A stretch of DNA of 64,000 bases. It comes from Vagococcus lutrae. GTDB lineage: Bacteria > Bacillota > Bacilli > Lactobacillales > Vagococcaceae. Positions 42,861 through 52,965 of the stretch are shown one piece after another. The notes beneath the pieces were generated by a model. It saw only the letters and a list, made by a program, of their open reading frames with translations, was not told the DNA's origin and ran no database searches. Location of the stretch: contig NZ_NGJW01000001.1 in the NCBI RefSeq assembly GCF_003987555.1, forward strand, positions 62,001 to 126,000, in the 5' to 3' direction. The translations under genes and the position numbers were made by a program. Numbering within the stretch: the first letter of the stretch is position 1; every line of letters begins with the position of its first letter.

Positions 42861-44582
42861 CTATTTTGTATATTCTTCTACTAAACGTACGACTTCATCA
42901 GCTGTATCACATTCATTGATTGCTTTATCAGCTAATTCTGCCATCTTAGTAGAGTCTAAACGTTTCATCAAACTACGTGTCTTAAGGATACTTGTAGCAC
43001 TCATAGAAAACTCGTCTAGGCCAAGTCCCATTAATAATGGCACAGCTGTTTGATCGCCCGCCATTTCACCACACATACCTGCCCATTTACCTTCTGCATG
43101 AGCAGAATCAATCACGAACTTCAATAATCGTAAAATTGATGGGTTATATGGTTGGTATAAGTAGGAAACGCGTTCATTCATACGGTCTGCTGCCATTGTA
43201 TATTGAATTAAATCATTGGTTCCAACACTAAAGAAGTCGACTTCTTTAGCAAATTTATCAGCAATAACTGCTGCCGCTGGGATTTCAATCATAATACCCA
43301 CTTGGATATCATCTGATACAGCGACACCGTCTGCTAATAATTTAGCTTTCTCTTCTTCTAGCATCGCTTTCGCTTGACGGAATTCTGGTAATGTTGCCAC
43401 CATTGGGAACATGATACGTAATTTACCATGAACAGACGCACGTAGTAAGGCACGTAATTGTGTACGGAACATATCGTCTTCAACCAATGAAATACGCAAA
43501 GCACGGTATCCTAAGAACGGGTTCATCTCTTCAGGTAATGTTAAATAAGGTAGTTCTTTGTCCCCACCAATATCCATAGTACGAACAACTACTGGCTTAC
43601 CATCCATACCTTCTAAAACAGCTTTATATGCTTCATATTGATCGTCTTCTGTTGGGAAGTCGGCAGAATCCATGTATAAGAATTCTGTTCGGTACAGACC
43701 AATTGCTTCAGCACCATTGTTATGCACACCTTCTAAATCTTTTGGTGTCCCAATGTTTGCAGCTAATTCAAAATGTTTACCGTCTGCTGTGACTGTCTCA
43801 GCATCTTTTAATTTATCCCACTCTGCTTTTAACGCAGCAAATTCTTCGCCCACTTTTTTAACGGTTTCAATTTGTTCATCAGTCGGATGAACAATAACTT
43901 CGCCTTCAATACCGTTAACCGCTAACATGTCGCCTTCTTTAACACTATCTGTAATAGATTTAGTTCCAACAATGGCTGGAATTTCTAAAGAACGTGCCAT
44001 GATAGCCGAGTGAGAAGTTCTTCCCCCAATATTCGTCACAAACGCTTTAACAAAACGACGGTCTAATTGTGCTGTGTCACTTGGTGTTAAGTCATGCGCG
44101 ATGACTACAACTTCTTCGTCAATCATAGAAGGATTTGGAAGTTTAACTCCTAATAAATGACTCAATACACGTTTCGTCACGTCTTTAATATCTGCCGCAC
44201 GTTCTTGCATGTATGGATTGTCTTCCATCGCTTCAAACATACCGACAAACATATCTGCAACAGACTTCAAGCCTGCTTCAGCGTTTACTTTGTTATCGCG
44301 AATATTACTTTCTATCGCACCAATCATTTCTGGATCCGCTAATACCATTAAGTGAGCATCAAAAACTTGCGCTTCTTCTTCTCCAAGAGAAGCAGCAGCC
44401 TTTTCGCGAATAGCTTCAATTTCTTTTGTTGAAACAGCAAGAGCTTCTTCTAAACGAGTGATTTCTCCTTCAGAATCTTCTACTGTTTTTTCAGAAAATG
44501 AAAGATCTGGCTCCACTAAAAGATATGCTTTTGCAATTGCTACACCATCACTAGCGGCAATCCCTTTTAGCAACTCAGCCAT
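42861..44582 (-). CDS. ptsI: PTS Enzyme I (phosphoenolpyruvate-protein phosphotransferase)
   Basis: First phosphotransfer protein of all PTS systems; takes phosphate from PEP and gives it to HPr. The 573-residue product has His191 in [21 protein letters not shown]. The PEP-binding domain contains [24 protein letters not shown], and the catalytic cysteine in [10 protein letters not shown] near 500. It overlaps ptsH by one base. Supplies the man-family transporter of this window among others. Length is normal. Confidence 0.97.
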   Translation of the reverse strand: MAELLKGIAASDGVAIAKAYLLVEPDLSFSEKTVEDSEGEITRLEEALAVSTKEIEAIREKAAASLGEEEAQVFDAHLMVLADPEMIGAIESNIRDNKVNAEAGLKSVADMFVGMFEAMEDNPYMQERAADIKDVTKRVLSHLLGVKLPNPSMIDEEVVVIAHDLTPSDTAQLDRRFVKAFVTNIGGRTSHSAIMARSLEIPAIVGTKSITDSVKEGDMLAVNGIEGEVIVHPTDEQIETVKKVGEEFAALKAEWDKLKDAETVTADGKHFELAANIGTPKDLEGVHNNGAEAIGLYRTEFLYMDSADFPTEDDQYEAYKAVLEGMDGKPVVVRTMDIGGDKELPYLTLPEEMNPFLGYRALRISLVEDDMFRTQLRALLRASVHGKLRIMFPMVATLPEFRQAKAMLEEEKAKLLADGVAVSDDIQVGIMIEIPAAAVIADKFAKEVDFFSVGTNDLIQYTMAADRMNERVSYLYQPYNPSILRLLKFVIDSAHAEGKWAGMCGEMAGDQTAVPLLMGLGLDEFSMSATSILKTRSLMKRLDSTKMAELADKAINECDTADEVVRLVEEYTK

Positions 44583-44848
44583 TATTCAGATAATCCTTCT
44601 TTCTGCATTGTTTCTACGATAGCTGCCATAGCGTCTGCTTCGTCAGCACCTTCTGTTGTAATTGTTACGTCAGCACCTTGGCCAACACCTAAAGACATAA
44701 CACCCATGATTGATTTTAAGTTAACAGACTTACCTTTGTACTCTAAGCTAATTTCAGAATTGAACTTGCTAGCTGTTTGTACTAATAAAGTAGCTGGGCG
44801 TGCGTGAATTCCTGTATCTGCAATAATGTGAAAATCTTTTTTTTCCAT
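44582..44848 (-). CDS. ptsH: HPr phosphocarrier protein
   Basis: Small PTS carrier, 88 residues. His15 (GIHARPAT) is phosphorylated by Enzyme I; Ser46 ([12 protein letters not shown]) is the site of HPr kinase, which makes P-Ser-HPr the co-repressor for CcpA at cre sites such as those noted near the galacto-N-biose genes. RBS AAAGGAG is present. Promoter -10 TATAAT at 44882-44877 has a poor -35 but lies in an A/T-rich hairpin-prone leader (44883-44922). Confidence 0.97.
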   Translation of the reverse strand: MEKKDFHIIADTGIHARPATLLVQTASKFNSEISLEYKGKSVNLKSIMGVMSLGVGQGADVTITTEGADEADAMAAIVETMQKEGLSE

Positions 44849-45000
44849 AATAATCGTTCTCCTTTGTGATTGTCATATTATAAGATTTTTTTTCGCATCA
44901 AAAAAAACACGAAAAAAGATCCTTTCACTTGTTTAGGTTACCATTTTTTCATCGTTCTTACAACATTTTTATGCTGCGAACCTTTTTTAGAACAAGATAA

Positions 45001-45195
45001 TTAGTTTTCAACGTCATCTTCTTGACGACGATAGATTACTTTACCGCCTAGGTGAGCTTCCCCGGTTATTTTTTTTCGTTCTGGATGGGCTAACCATACT
45101 TCACGAAATGCAAAAAAATCATCTTTTTCAACGACTAACTCCGAACATTCACCAGATAACAATTGAGCTATCTTTTCTTCAAAAGGATTTCCCAC
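45001..45195 (-). CDS. Small hypothetical protein between clpE and ptsH
   Basis: A 64-residue acidic soluble protein beginning MGNPFEEKIAQLLSGE and containing FFAFREVWLAHPERKKITG and GGKVIYRR. The start is GTG at 45195 with GGAGG nine bases upstream, which supports a real gene. I do not recognise a domain; no membrane segment or signal peptide. It is divergent from clpE and upstream of ptsH in the same direction; I see no strong terminator before the ptsH promoter. Function unknown. Confidence 0.65.
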   Translation of the reverse strand: MGNPFEEKIAQLLSGECSELVVEKDDFFAFREVWLAHPERKKITGEAHLGGKVIYRRQEDDVEN

Positions 45196-45302
45196 TCACT
45201 TTCACCTCCACTTGTCTATCTAGTATTATATCGAAAAAAGACGATAGCACAACGACAATTTTTGATTTTTGTCCAGAGACAGCTCTGACACAAGCATCTC
45301 AC

Positions 45303-45330
45303 TTGAATTACTATACTAGCATGCTATAAT
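45303..45330 (+). promoter_or_regulatory. clpE promoter
   Basis: TTGAAT (45303-45308), 16-base spacer, TATAAT (45325-45330). Transcription would start near 45337, next to the CtsR box. Confidence 0.78.
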
Positions 45331-45338
45331 AAACTTAT

Positions 45339-45355
45339 GGTCAGTGAAGGTCAAA
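45339..45355 (+). promoter_or_regulatory. CtsR operator before clpE
   Basis: GGTCAGT-GAA-GGTCAAA matches the CtsR tandem heptad consensus GGTCAAA-NAN-GGTCAAA; the first heptad differs in two bases. Located at the transcription start, so binding would block clpE until heat or other protein stress. Confidence 0.85.
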
Positions 45356-45390
45356 CAACTGATTACTATATCAAAAAGGACGTGACAAGA

Positions 45391-47577
45391 ATGCTATGTC
45401 AACATTGTAAACAAAACGAAGCAACTATTCATTTTTCCGTCCTAATGGGACATGAATCAAGTAAAATATATCTATGTCAAAATTGTTATCGTCAATTGAA
45501 TTCACAGTATCGTGGACAACTGATGAATATGAACCGCGACCCGTACGGTTTTAGTTCGATTGAAGACTTCTTTAAATCGATTTCCGAGCAAATGTCGAGT
45601 TCGAGTCGTCCTAGTCAAACGCCTCCTACTCAGGCAAATGGCGGTGGTCCTACACCACCCCAACAAGGTGGCGGCAGCGTGCTACAAGAATATGGATTAA
45701 ATCTAACCGAAGAGGCTCGACAAGGTCGAATAGACCCCGTTATCGGACGTGATGCTGAAATCACACGTGTTATTGAAATTTTAAATAGACGAACTAAAAA
45801 TAATCCCGTGCTAATCGGTGAACCAGGTGTGGGTAAAACAGCCGTAGCCGAGGGATTAGCTTTACAAATCGTCAATGGCAAAGTCCCTCAAAAACTTGCA
45901 AACAAAGAGGTCATCCAACTCGATGTCGTCTCTCTCGTGCAAGGGACAGGGATTCGCGGACAGTTTGAAGAGCGCATGCAAGCGTTAATGAATGAAGTGC
46001 AACAAGATGAACGTATTATTTTGTTTATTGATGAAGTGCATGAGTTGGTCGGAGCTGGTAGCGCTGGTGATGGCAACATGGATGCCGGCAATATTTTAAA
46101 ACCTGCTCTTGCTAGAGGTCAGTTACAAATGCTTGGTGCTACCACTTTAACAGAGTATCGCATTATCGAAAAAGACGCTGCTCTGGAACGTCGTTTGCAA
46201 CCTGTTCAAGTAAAAGAGCCGACTGTTGAAGAAACCATTCAAATTTTAAAAGGAATCCAGCAACGTTACGAAGATTATCACCATGTTAAATATTCCGATG
46301 CTGCGATTGAAAGCGCCGCTGTATTATCAAATCGCTATATTCACGACCGCTTTTTACCGGACAAAGCGATTGATTTACTAGATGAAACAGGGTCTAAAAA
46401 GAACTTGACGATTCAAACTATTGACCCCGCTACTATCGAAAAACGTTTAGCTGAGGCTGAGAATCAAAAAGAAAAAGCCTCTCAAGAAGAAGATTATGAA
46501 AAAGCTGCTTATTATCGTGATCAAATAAGTCACTTTACAAAATTAAAAAATCAACAAGTGGCAGATGAAGAAATGCCAACTATTTCTGAAAAAGATATGG
46601 AAGAAACTGTTGAATTAAAAACTGGAATTCCAGTCGGTGAACTAAAAGAAAAAGAAGCGTCTCAACTCAAAACACTGGAATCCGACTTACAAGCACACGT
46701 TATCGGACAAGATGAAGCGATTGAAAAAGTCGCCAAAGCGATTCGTCGCAATCGTATTGGCTTAAATAAAAAGAATCGCCCAATTGGCTCCTTCTTATTC
46801 GTCGGCCCAACTGGTGTTGGAAAGACAGAGTTAGCAAAACAGCTCGCTCATGAATTATTTGGTTCTAAAGAAACGATGATTCGTCTAGACATGAGTGAAT
46901 ATATGGAGAAACACAGCATTTCAAAATTAATAGGCTCTCCTCCTGGCTATGTAGGTTACGATGAAGCAGGTCAGCTTACAGAACAAGTCCGTCGTAATCC
47001 TTACAGCCTAATCTTACTAGACGAGATTGAAAAAGCACATCCCGATGTCATGCACATGTTCTTACAAATCTTAGATGACGGACGATTGACTGATGCTCAA
47101 GGACGAACCGTTAGCTTTACGGACACGCTTATCATTATGACGAGTAACGCCGGTACGGGTAACGTCGAAGCGAGTGTTGGCTTCAGCGCCATTCAGTCTG
47201 GCACTACACAATCCGTCTTAGGACAGCTAAAACATTACTTTAAACCAGAATTCATTAACCGTTTCGACGGCATTATTGAATTCCAACCCCTGTCAAAAGA
47301 AAACTTACTTAAAATTGTCGATCTCATGTTAGCTGATGTAAATGACATGCTTAGCGAGCAACATCTTACATTAACGGTATCAAATGATGCTAAACAAGAG
47401 CTAGTTAACTTAGGTTACAACCCGGATATGGGAGCTAGACCTTTACGCCGAGTGATACAAGAACACGTCGAAGATCAACTCGCTGCTTACTATTTAGACC
47501 ATCCAGAAACGACACAATTTTATGCCGATGTGGATGATAAACAACAGTTATATGTCACCAAAGAAACTTCTGAATAA
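45391..47577 (+). CDS. clpE: ATP-dependent Clp protease ATP-binding subunit ClpE
   Basis: HSP100 unfoldase of the ClpE subgroup, 728 residues, working with ClpP in protein quality control. Defined by an N-terminal zinc finger (Cys3, Cys6, Cys29, Cys32: CQHC...CQNC). AAA module 1 has Walker [10 protein letters not shown] near 150, a UVR domain ([14 protein letters not shown]) lies near 365, and AAA module 2 has GPTGVGKTE near 470 and [14 protein letters not shown]. Start ATG at 45391 with AAGGA upstream matches the zinc-finger N-terminus; the frame reaches further upstream only through the CtsR box. Regulated by CtsR by sequence. Confidence 0.96.
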   Translation: MLCQHCKQNEATIHFSVLMGHESSKIYLCQNCYRQLNSQYRGQLMNMNRDPYGFSSIEDFFKSISEQMSSSSRPSQTPPTQANGGGPTPPQQGGGSVLQEYGLNLTEEARQGRIDPVIGRDAEITRVIEILNRRTKNNPVLIGEPGVGKTAVAEGLALQIVNGKVPQKLANKEVIQLDVVSLVQGTGIRGQFEERMQALMNEVQQDERIILFIDEVHELVGAGSAGDGNMDAGNILKPALARGQLQMLGATTLTEYRIIEKDAALERRLQPVQVKEPTVEETIQILKGIQQRYEDYHHVKYSDAAIESAAVLSNRYIHDRFLPDKAIDLLDETGSKKNLTIQTIDPATIEKRLAEAENQKEKASQEEDYEKAAYYRDQISHFTKLKNQQVADEEMPTISEKDMEETVELKTGIPVGELKEKEASQLKTLESDLQAHVIGQDEAIEKVAKAIRRNRIGLNKKNRPIGSFLFVGPTGVGKTELAKQLAHELFGSKETMIRLDMSEYMEKHSISKLIGSPPGYVGYDEAGQLTEQVRRNPYSLILLDEIEKAHPDVMHMFLQILDDGRLTDAQGRTVSFTDTLIIMTSNAGTGNVEASVGFSAIQSGTTQSVLGQLKHYFKPEFINRFDGIIEFQPLSKENLLKIVDLMLADVNDMLSEQHLTLTVSNDAKQELVNLGYNPDMGARPLRRVIQEHVEDQLAAYYLDHPETTQFYADVDDKQQLYVTKETSE

Positions 47578-47583
47578 ATTATT

Positions 47584-47620
47584 AATGCTCTTTCACTTTA
47601 GTCGTGAAAGAGCATTTTCT
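47584..47620. terminator. Terminator of clpE
   Basis: Stem AATGCTCTTTCAC / GTGAAAGAGCATT with a seven-base loop and TTTCTT tail, seven bases after the stop. Confidence 0.88.
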
Positions 47621-47625
47621 TATCT

Positions 47626-47654
47626 TTGAAAAATCTTCTTAAAAAAGTTATAAT
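47626..47654 (+). promoter_or_regulatory. Promoter of the DUF1827 gene
   Basis: TTGAAA (47626-47631), 17-base spacer, TATAAT (47649-47654); near-consensus. Confidence 0.82.
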
Positions 47655-47694
47655 ATGATTAAGAAAAGTTTAAACTACCAATGGGGTGATAAAA

Positions 47695-47985
47695 ATGAAA
47701 TTAATCGATGTGACGAATAGTTATATTGATTTAGTCCAAAGACAGCTAGACAATACTGACACACGTTTTATGAAGGTTTACACCTTAGGGAAATCAACCG
47801 TTCTATATTCTGAAGCGCCAACTCACCGTGAAATCGTCATAAAAAATGACTATCGAAAAGTGAAACGTAATGAAATTGACTTAGTCATCGAACGACTACT
47901 GCCAAAAGATGCGACGGCTGAACAGTACAACATGATTGAAATGCCACATCTTGTGACAATTTCAATGCCTAAAGCCCATCACTAA
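47695..47985 (+). CDS. DUF1827 family protein
   Basis: A 96-residue soluble protein of the lactic-acid-bacterial DUF1827 family, with MKLIDVTNSYIDLVQRQLDNTD at the start, VYTLGKSTVLY in the middle and a conserved EIDLVIERLLP near residue 60. Function unknown. ATG at 47695 is chosen because GGGGTGA lies seven bases upstream. Monocistronic: own promoter and a shared terminator with ynbB. Confidence 0.78.
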   Translation: MKLIDVTNSYIDLVQRQLDNTDTRFMKVYTLGKSTVLYSEAPTHREIVIKNDYRKVKRNEIDLVIERLLPKDATAEQYNMIEMPHLVTISMPKAHH

Positions 47986-48017
47986 ACAATAAGAAATATT
48001 TAAAAAGTATGTTGGTA

Positions 48018-48062
48018 TAAAAGAAAGAGGCTGCCCGCCGAATGGGTAGCCTCTTTCTTTTA
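48018..48062. terminator. Bidirectional terminator between DUF1827 gene and ynbB
   Basis: Seventeen-base stem AAAGAAAGAGGCTGCCC / GGGTAGCCTCTTTCTTT with one G-U pair and a seven-base loop, T-rich on both strands. Confidence 0.9.
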
Positions 48063-48069
48063 TCTTTTT

Positions 48070-49326
48070 TTAAGCTGAATAAAACACATCTTGAACGGCA
48101 TTTAACACTGCAATTTTAACATGTTCATACGTCAAGCCACCTTGAACATATAGTTGGAAAGGTTCGCGAATGGGGCCGTCTGCTGTTAGTTCTAAACTAC
48201 CACCTTGAACGAACGTACCCGCAGCCATAATTACCTCGTCTTCATAACCTGGCATTGAAGACGGTATTGGCGAAACATGCGCGTCAACCGGTGAATAACG
48301 TTGAACAGCTTGACAGAACTTCACCATGTCTTCTTGATTCCCTAGTTCAATCATTTGAATTAAATCTGTACGAGGGTCTTGCCATTTTGGCGTGGAAGCA
48401 ACGTCAAACTCTTCTAATAACGCTGCTGTAAATATTGCCCCTTGAATCGCTTGGCTAACAGCATGCGGAGCTAAGAAGAATCCTTGTAACATTTCATGCG
48501 TGCTATATAACATCGCACCTGCTTCTTTACCAACTCCTGGTGTCGTCATTCGATTCGCACATTTCTCAATGATGCCGTGACGTCCAGCGATGTATCCCCC
48601 CGTTTTAGCAATCCCGCCACCCGGGTTCTTTATCAACGAGCCTGCCATGTAGTCTACGCCTACCTCCGTAGGTTCCATCGTTTCAGCAAATTCACCGTAG
48701 CAATTATCCGCAAAAATAATGACATTCGGAAACTCACGACGTACAAAGTCTGTCATCTCTTTTATCTCTTCGATGGTAAACGAAGGACGTTGATCATAGC
48801 CACGTGAACGTTGAATTGCTATCACTTTTGTTTTATCCGTGACTTTCGCTTTAATCCCTTCAAAATCCACCTGACCATTTGGTTTCAATGCGACTTCATC
48901 GTAGCCAATCTGATATTCTTTAAATGAGCCAATACCGTCACCTGTAATCCCAATCACTTCTTGGAGCGTGTCATAAGGCGTCCCAGTGATATATAGTAAA
49001 TCATCTCCTGGACGCAACACACCAAATAGTGCTGTCGCAATCGCATGCGTTCCTGAGATTAACTGTGGTCGTACAATGGCATCTTCTGCACCAAATACCG
49101 TAGCGTAAACAGCTTCCAAAACATCACGTCCCATATCATCATAACCATATCCAGTCGACATAGCAAAATGGCTATCTGAAAGATGATGTTCACGAAAGGC
49201 GTTTAATACCTTTGCTTGATTAAAAAGAGCCACTTCTTGTATCTCTTCTCGTCTACCGATAATTTTTTGATCCACTTTTCTCATTTTTTCTACTAAATCT
49301 TGATTAAATCCTGCTGTCCAACTCAC
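48070..49326 (-). CDS. ynbB: YnbB, PLP-dependent methionine gamma-lyase family protein
   Basis: Cys/Met-metabolism fold type I PLP enzyme of the YnbB family (once called aluminium resistance protein), 418 residues. The PLP lysine lies in AGSLIKNPGGGIAKTGGYIAG; LISGTHAIATALFGVLRPGD binds the cofactor phosphate. Start GTG at 49326 overlaps the hflX stop as GTGA with AAGGAAG ten bases upstream; an ATG at 49353 inside hflX has no ribosome site. Exact reaction is not established. Gene order miaA-hflX-ynbB is conserved in Bacilli. Confidence 0.88.
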   Translation of the reverse strand: MSWTAGFNQDLVEKMRKVDQKIIGRREEIQEVALFNQAKVLNAFREHHLSDSHFAMSTGYGYDDMGRDVLEAVYATVFGAEDAIVRPQLISGTHAIATALFGVLRPGDDLLYITGTPYDTLQEVIGITGDGIGSFKEYQIGYDEVALKPNGQVDFEGIKAKVTDKTKVIAIQRSRGYDQRPSFTIEEIKEMTDFVRREFPNVIIFADNCYGEFAETMEPTEVGVDYMAGSLIKNPGGGIAKTGGYIAGRHGIIEKCANRMTTPGVGKEAGAMLYSTHEMLQGFFLAPHAVSQAIQGAIFTAALLEEFDVASTPKWQDPRTDLIQMIELGNQEDMVKFCQAVQRYSPVDAHVSPIPSSMPGYEDEVIMAAGTFVQGGSLELTADGPIREPFQLYVQGGLTYEHVKIAVLNAVQDVFYSA

Positions 49327-50561
49327 TTTTCTGACGCTTCCTTTCTTATCCATGGAGATGTTTGAGGGGCAAATCCTCGATAGTCATAACTATTTTCATC
49401 TTCGTTATATTTTTCCGACATTAATAATGTCGTTTGCTTTAAGCTTTGAGCTTGATAACTTTTTTCTGCTGGTAGTTTAATATGATACGGCACAAATAGT
49501 TCCTTTAAGAAGGTCACAATCGCCTTTTCTAATTGTTCTAAAGACGCTTCTGATTTTGCCGAGATTTGTACGTTAGGAAATAGCGTCGGCATAAATTGAT
49601 CCGCATCAACACAATCCATTTTATTATACACAGTCAACACGGGGATTTCTGACATCCCTAACTCATTTAATAAGCTCATGACTGTTTCTTCTTGTAAATG
49701 TCTTTGTTCAGCGCTCGCATCTACAACGTGTAATAAGACATCCATGTTGCGACTTTCTTCTAATGTCGATTGAAAAGCCTCAATCAACTGTGTTGGTAAA
49801 TCTTGAATAAACCCTACCGTATCCGTTAACGTAACAGCCATTGCTTCACCAATCGTCCATTGTTTCGTTAAAGGGTCTAGCGTCGCAAAAAGCTCATTTT
49901 TCTCATACGTATCGGCTGTTGTCAAACCATTTAAGATAGTTGACTTTCCAGCATTGGTATATCCAATCAAGCCAATCTGAAATACATTCGCATTTTTTCT
50001 TTTTTGACGATTTCGCTCACGGTGAGCTGACACATCTTTTAGCTCTCGTTTAATCGCGGTGATTTTATCGCGAATGTGACGACGGTCCATTTCTAGTTTC
50101 GTCTCACCGGGACCTCTCGTTCCAATTCCTCCACCAAGCCTTGACATCGCCGCACCTTGACCTGTCAAACGTGGCAGCAAGTAATTAAGCTGAGCTAGCT
50201 CAACTTGTAACTGTCCTTCCTTAGAACGTGCTCTTAAAGCGAAAATATCTAGAATCAATTGTACCCGGTCAATCACTCGCACGTCTAGTTGCTCCTGAAT
50301 GTAACTTCCTTGACGAGGCGATAACTCATGATTAAACACTACTAAATCAGCTTCTTCTCGGTCTACCACATCAGCAATCTCTTGTAATTTTCCTTTACCG
50401 ACTAGTGTTTGACGGTCAACAGCTGGTCGCTTTTGAATCAAAGAAGCGACAACTTCTCCTTGGGCAGTTTCTGTCAATAAAACCAACTCTGACATTGACG
50501 CTTCAAAATACCGATAGTTTTCTTGCGTTTCTACTCCTACTATCACAACTCGTTCACTCAT
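49323..50561 (-). CDS. hflX: GTPase HflX
   Basis: Ribosome-associated GTPase that rescues or splits stalled and heat-damaged ribosomes. The 412-residue product has the HflX N-terminal domain (LDVRVIDRVQLILDIFALRA, GRGIGTRGPGE-type loop near 150), a coiled helix, and the G domain with GYTNAGKSTILNGLT (G1), DTVGF (G3) and NKMD (G4). It starts one base after miaA with AAAGGAGG inside the miaA end. Length is typical. Confidence 0.94.
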   Translation of the reverse strand: MSERVVIVGVETQENYRYFEASMSELVLLTETAQGEVVASLIQKRPAVDRQTLVGKGKLQEIADVVDREEADLVVFNHELSPRQGSYIQEQLDVRVIDRVQLILDIFALRARSKEGQLQVELAQLNYLLPRLTGQGAAMSRLGGGIGTRGPGETKLEMDRRHIRDKITAIKRELKDVSAHRERNRQKRKNANVFQIGLIGYTNAGKSTILNGLTTADTYEKNELFATLDPLTKQWTIGEAMAVTLTDTVGFIQDLPTQLIEAFQSTLEESRNMDVLLHVVDASAEQRHLQEETVMSLLNELGMSEIPVLTVYNKMDCVDADQFMPTLFPNVQISAKSEASLEQLEKAIVTFLKELFVPYHIKLPAEKSYQAQSLKQTTLLMSEKYNEDENSYDYRGFAPQTSPWIRKEASEK

Positions 50562-50562
50562 G

Positions 50563-51513
50563 TTAATTGCCTCCTTTCCACCATTGTTCTAATTGTTGTT
50601 CAAGACGAGACACTTGTTCTGGTTCTTTTACAATATCCCACCAGTCAACCGTCATGCGATTACGAAACCATGTCAGCTGACGTTTGGCGTAGCGACGTGA
50701 ATTTTGCTTAACTGCTGATACCGCTTCTTCCAAGCTTATTTCTCCGTCCAAATATGGGAAAAACTCTTTGTACCCAATCCCTTGCGCACTCTGATAATCG
50801 CGATGATTCGCTAACAGTCTGACTTCATCTAATAGTCCTGACGACATCATTAAATCTACACGTTGATTGATGCGCTCATAAAGTAAGGGTCTATCGGTAC
50901 TTAAACCAATCAACTGGACATCATATATTGCTTCAGATAAATCAGTAAAATCCACCGTATCTTGTTCAAGCAAACTTATGCCCGTATGCTCTTTCACAAC
51001 TAACGCTCGCTGGACTCGTCTTGTATTATTAGGATGAATAGCCTGAGCTGCACGTTCGTCTACTTGTGCTAATGCTTCCCATAGTCGTTGCTTCCCATAA
51101 CATTCCAAGTACGTCTCCCATTTTTTTTGCAACTGCGTTTCTTGCTCTGTTTTTTTCTGTCCGAGCTGAAAATCGAATAAAAGTGCCTGAATGTAAAGTC
51201 CTGTACCACCGACAACGATTGGGAGCTTACCACGGCTTGTTATATCGCTTATCTTTTTTCGAGCTTGTTCTTTAAAATCATGCACAGAATAACTACCTGA
51301 TATTGGCACACAATCGATGAGATAATGAGGGATTCCCTCCGTTTCATCAGCTGTCACTTTCGCCGTACCAATAGAAAGTGATTCATAAACTTGCATTGAA
51401 TCAGCACTGATAATCTCACCATTCAATTTCTTAGCAAGTTCTACACTCAAGGCAGTCTTCCCTACGGCAGTCGGCCCTACAATGACGATAATTTTATCCT
51501 TCTGCTTTTTCAC
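50563..51513 (-). CDS. miaA: tRNA dimethylallyltransferase
   Basis: Adds a dimethylallyl group to A37 of tRNAs reading UNN codons. The 316-residue product has Walker-like GPTAVGKTALSVEL at 13-26, ISADSMQVYESLSIGTAK, VVGGTGLYIQALL and the C-terminal RRYAKRQLTWFRNR, all typical of MiaA. Start is GTG at 51513 with AAGGA eight bases upstream, overlapping the end of glpQ by 20 bases. Confidence 0.95.
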   Translation of the reverse strand: MKKQKDKIIVIVGPTAVGKTALSVELAKKLNGEIISADSMQVYESLSIGTAKVTADETEGIPHYLIDCVPISGSYSVHDFKEQARKKISDITSRGKLPIVVGGTGLYIQALLFDFQLGQKKTEQETQLQKKWETYLECYGKQRLWEALAQVDERAAQAIHPNNTRRVQRALVVKEHTGISLLEQDTVDFTDLSEAIYDVQLIGLSTDRPLLYERINQRVDLMMSSGLLDEVRLLANHRDYQSAQGIGYKEFFPYLDGEISLEEAVSAVKQNSRRYAKRQLTWFRNRMTVDWWDIVKEPEQVSRLEQQLEQWWKGGN

Positions 51514-52243
51514 GTAACCATTCCTTTTTAATCGCCACTGCTAATCTCGGAACGTCCGTATGAATAGCGGCAAGGTTTTCTTCATAGCACATGACCATAT
51601 CCGCCACGCAGTTCACCGTCCATGGTCGAATCGCTTTATCAAATTTTCTAAACGATTTAGACGGTTGCTCCAACCAAGTTATCTTCGGATGTACTCCTTC
51701 GATAAAGTCTGTTTCCTGCGCTTTTTTCACTGACGCTTCTTTTTTAAAAATAATATAGGCTTTCGGCACGAATGGCGCTATTTTTTCCATACGCGTTAAG
51801 GTATCAAAGTTAAAACTAGAATACATGTAAATAAACGGCCATGACTCACTAGTCATTAACTGCTCTACCTTCTCCTCAATACCCGGATAGTCATAAATAT
51901 CTGTTTTAATTTCAATATTTAACAACCCTTTAAATTCACGCTCTTTTAAAAAAGATAAAACTTCTGCGAGTGTAGGGATGGTCGTTCCTTCGTACTCCGC
52001 GTCAAACCAACTTCCCGCATCTAATTGCTTAATCTCGGCTAAAGTCATTTCTTTGACTTCTCCTTCGCCATTAGTCGTTCGGTCGACTCGTTCATCATGT
52101 ATGACAATGAGTTCATCATCTTTTGAAACATGAACATCTAATTCAATCCCGTCGGCTCCTGCCACAATCGCTTCTTCAAAAGCCGGTAATGTATTTTCAG
52201 GATGTGTCCCCTTGCTCCCTCTATGTGCAATAATTTTTGTCAT
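51494..52243 (-). CDS. Glycerophosphodiester phosphodiesterase
   Basis: GDPD-family hydrolase, 249 residues, releasing glycerol-3-phosphate from glycerophosphodiesters. N-terminal IAHRGSKGTHPENTLPAFEEAI with catalytic His7 and Arg8, GADGIELDVHVSKDDELIVIHDE with metal-binding Glu and Asp and the second catalytic His. No signal peptide, thus cytoplasmic. It heads the glpQ-miaA-hflX-ynbB unit, with GGAGGGG before the ATG. Gene name left open as several paralogues exist. Confidence 0.92.
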   Translation of the reverse strand: MTKIIAHRGSKGTHPENTLPAFEEAIVAGADGIELDVHVSKDDELIVIHDERVDRTTNGEGEVKEMTLAEIKQLDAGSWFDAEYEGTTIPTLAEVLSFLKEREFKGLLNIEIKTDIYDYPGIEEKVEQLMTSESWPFIYMYSSFNFDTLTRMEKIAPFVPKAYIIFKKEASVKKAQETDFIEGVHPKITWLEQPSKSFRKFDKAIRPWTVNCVADMVMCYEENLAAIHTDVPRLAVAIKKEWLREKAEG

Positions 52244-52373
52244 AATACCCCTCCGTATCGTTATTATTCTAACATATTCTATCTAAAAAGATAACACGCG
52301 ACCTCTAGACACAAAATAGTGGATTTTTTTTGTAAAATATACGATAATAAAGAGGTAGAGGAAGGTGATATTC

Positions 52374-52541
52374 ATGAAAAAATTCACTTCAGGATTTGTA
52401 ACAGGAGCTGCTGTTACAATCGCAACAGTCGCAGGTTTAGCTCTTGGTATTAAAAAAACTGTGATTGATCCAATCGAAGAAAAAGAAAATATTATTGAAG
52501 AAAATCGTCGTAAAGCTATGCGTAAAAGTCGCGCTCGCTAA
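52374..52541 (+). CDS. DUF3042 family small membrane protein
   Basis: A 55-residue protein (MKKFTSGFVTGAAVTIAT at the start, then LALGIKK and IEEKENIIEENRRKAMRKSRAR at the end). One N-terminal membrane helix rich in Ala/Gly/Val is followed by a charged tail. GAGGAAGGTGA precedes the ATG and a terminator follows, so it is a real gene of its own. It fits the lactic-acid-bacterial DUF3042 family; function unknown. Confidence 0.78.
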   Translation: MKKFTSGFVTGAAVTIATVAGLALGIKKTVIDPIEEKENIIEENRRKAMRKSRAR

Positions 52542-52555
52542 TCCCATTTTCTTCA

Positions 52556-52590
52556 AAAAGCCCCGATTTTGTCATCGAGGCTTTTTTATT
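52556..52590 (+). terminator. Terminator of the DUF3042 gene
   Basis: Stem AAAAGCCCCGAT / ATCGAGGCTTTT with one mismatch and a T-rich tail, 15 bases after the stop. Confidence 0.82.
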
Positions 52591-52603
52591 TTACCTATAA
52601 ATA

Positions 52604-52639
52604 CAAAAAAACTTCCTTATCAATCACATGATAAGGAAG
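52604..52639 (-). terminator. Terminator of the cold shock gene
   Basis: Stem CTTCCTTATCA / TGATAAGGAAG, short loop, U7 on the minus strand, eight bases after the stop. Confidence 0.9.
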
Positions 52640-52646
52640 GTAGGTT

Positions 52647-52850
52647 CTATGCTTGTTTTTCTACGTTTGTTGCTTGTGGTCCACGATCTGACTCTTCAAT
52701 ATCAAAAGTCACTGCTTGACCTTCTTCTAATGTTTTAAAACCTTCTCCTTGAATAGCTGAGAAGTGTACGAATACATCGTCGCCTTCTTCGCGTTGGATA
52801 AATCCAAAACCTTTTTCTGCATTAAACCATTTTACTGTACCTTGTTCCAT
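52647..52850 (-). CDS. Cold shock protein (CspA family)
   Basis: RNA/ssDNA chaperone of 67 residues. RNP1 is KGFGFIQ and RNP2 is VFVHFSAI, with the usual [14 protein letters not shown] start. ATG at 52850 follows AAGGAGG by about eight bases; an in-frame start ten codons earlier is not supported. Monocistronic. The upstream 100 bases have two TATAAT boxes but no clear -35. Confidence 0.95.
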   Translation of the reverse strand: MEQGTVKWFNAEKGFGFIQREEGDDVFVHFSAIQGEGFKTLEEGQAVTFDIEESDRGPQATNVEKQA

Positions 52851-52965
52851 CTCTTGTTTCCTCCTTGTGTCATACGACACATTATAAATTCGACAAATCG
52901 ATTATATGACTTGCCACAAACCTATTTTATACGATGATGAAAACCTTTTCAAGTTTTTTATAGAT

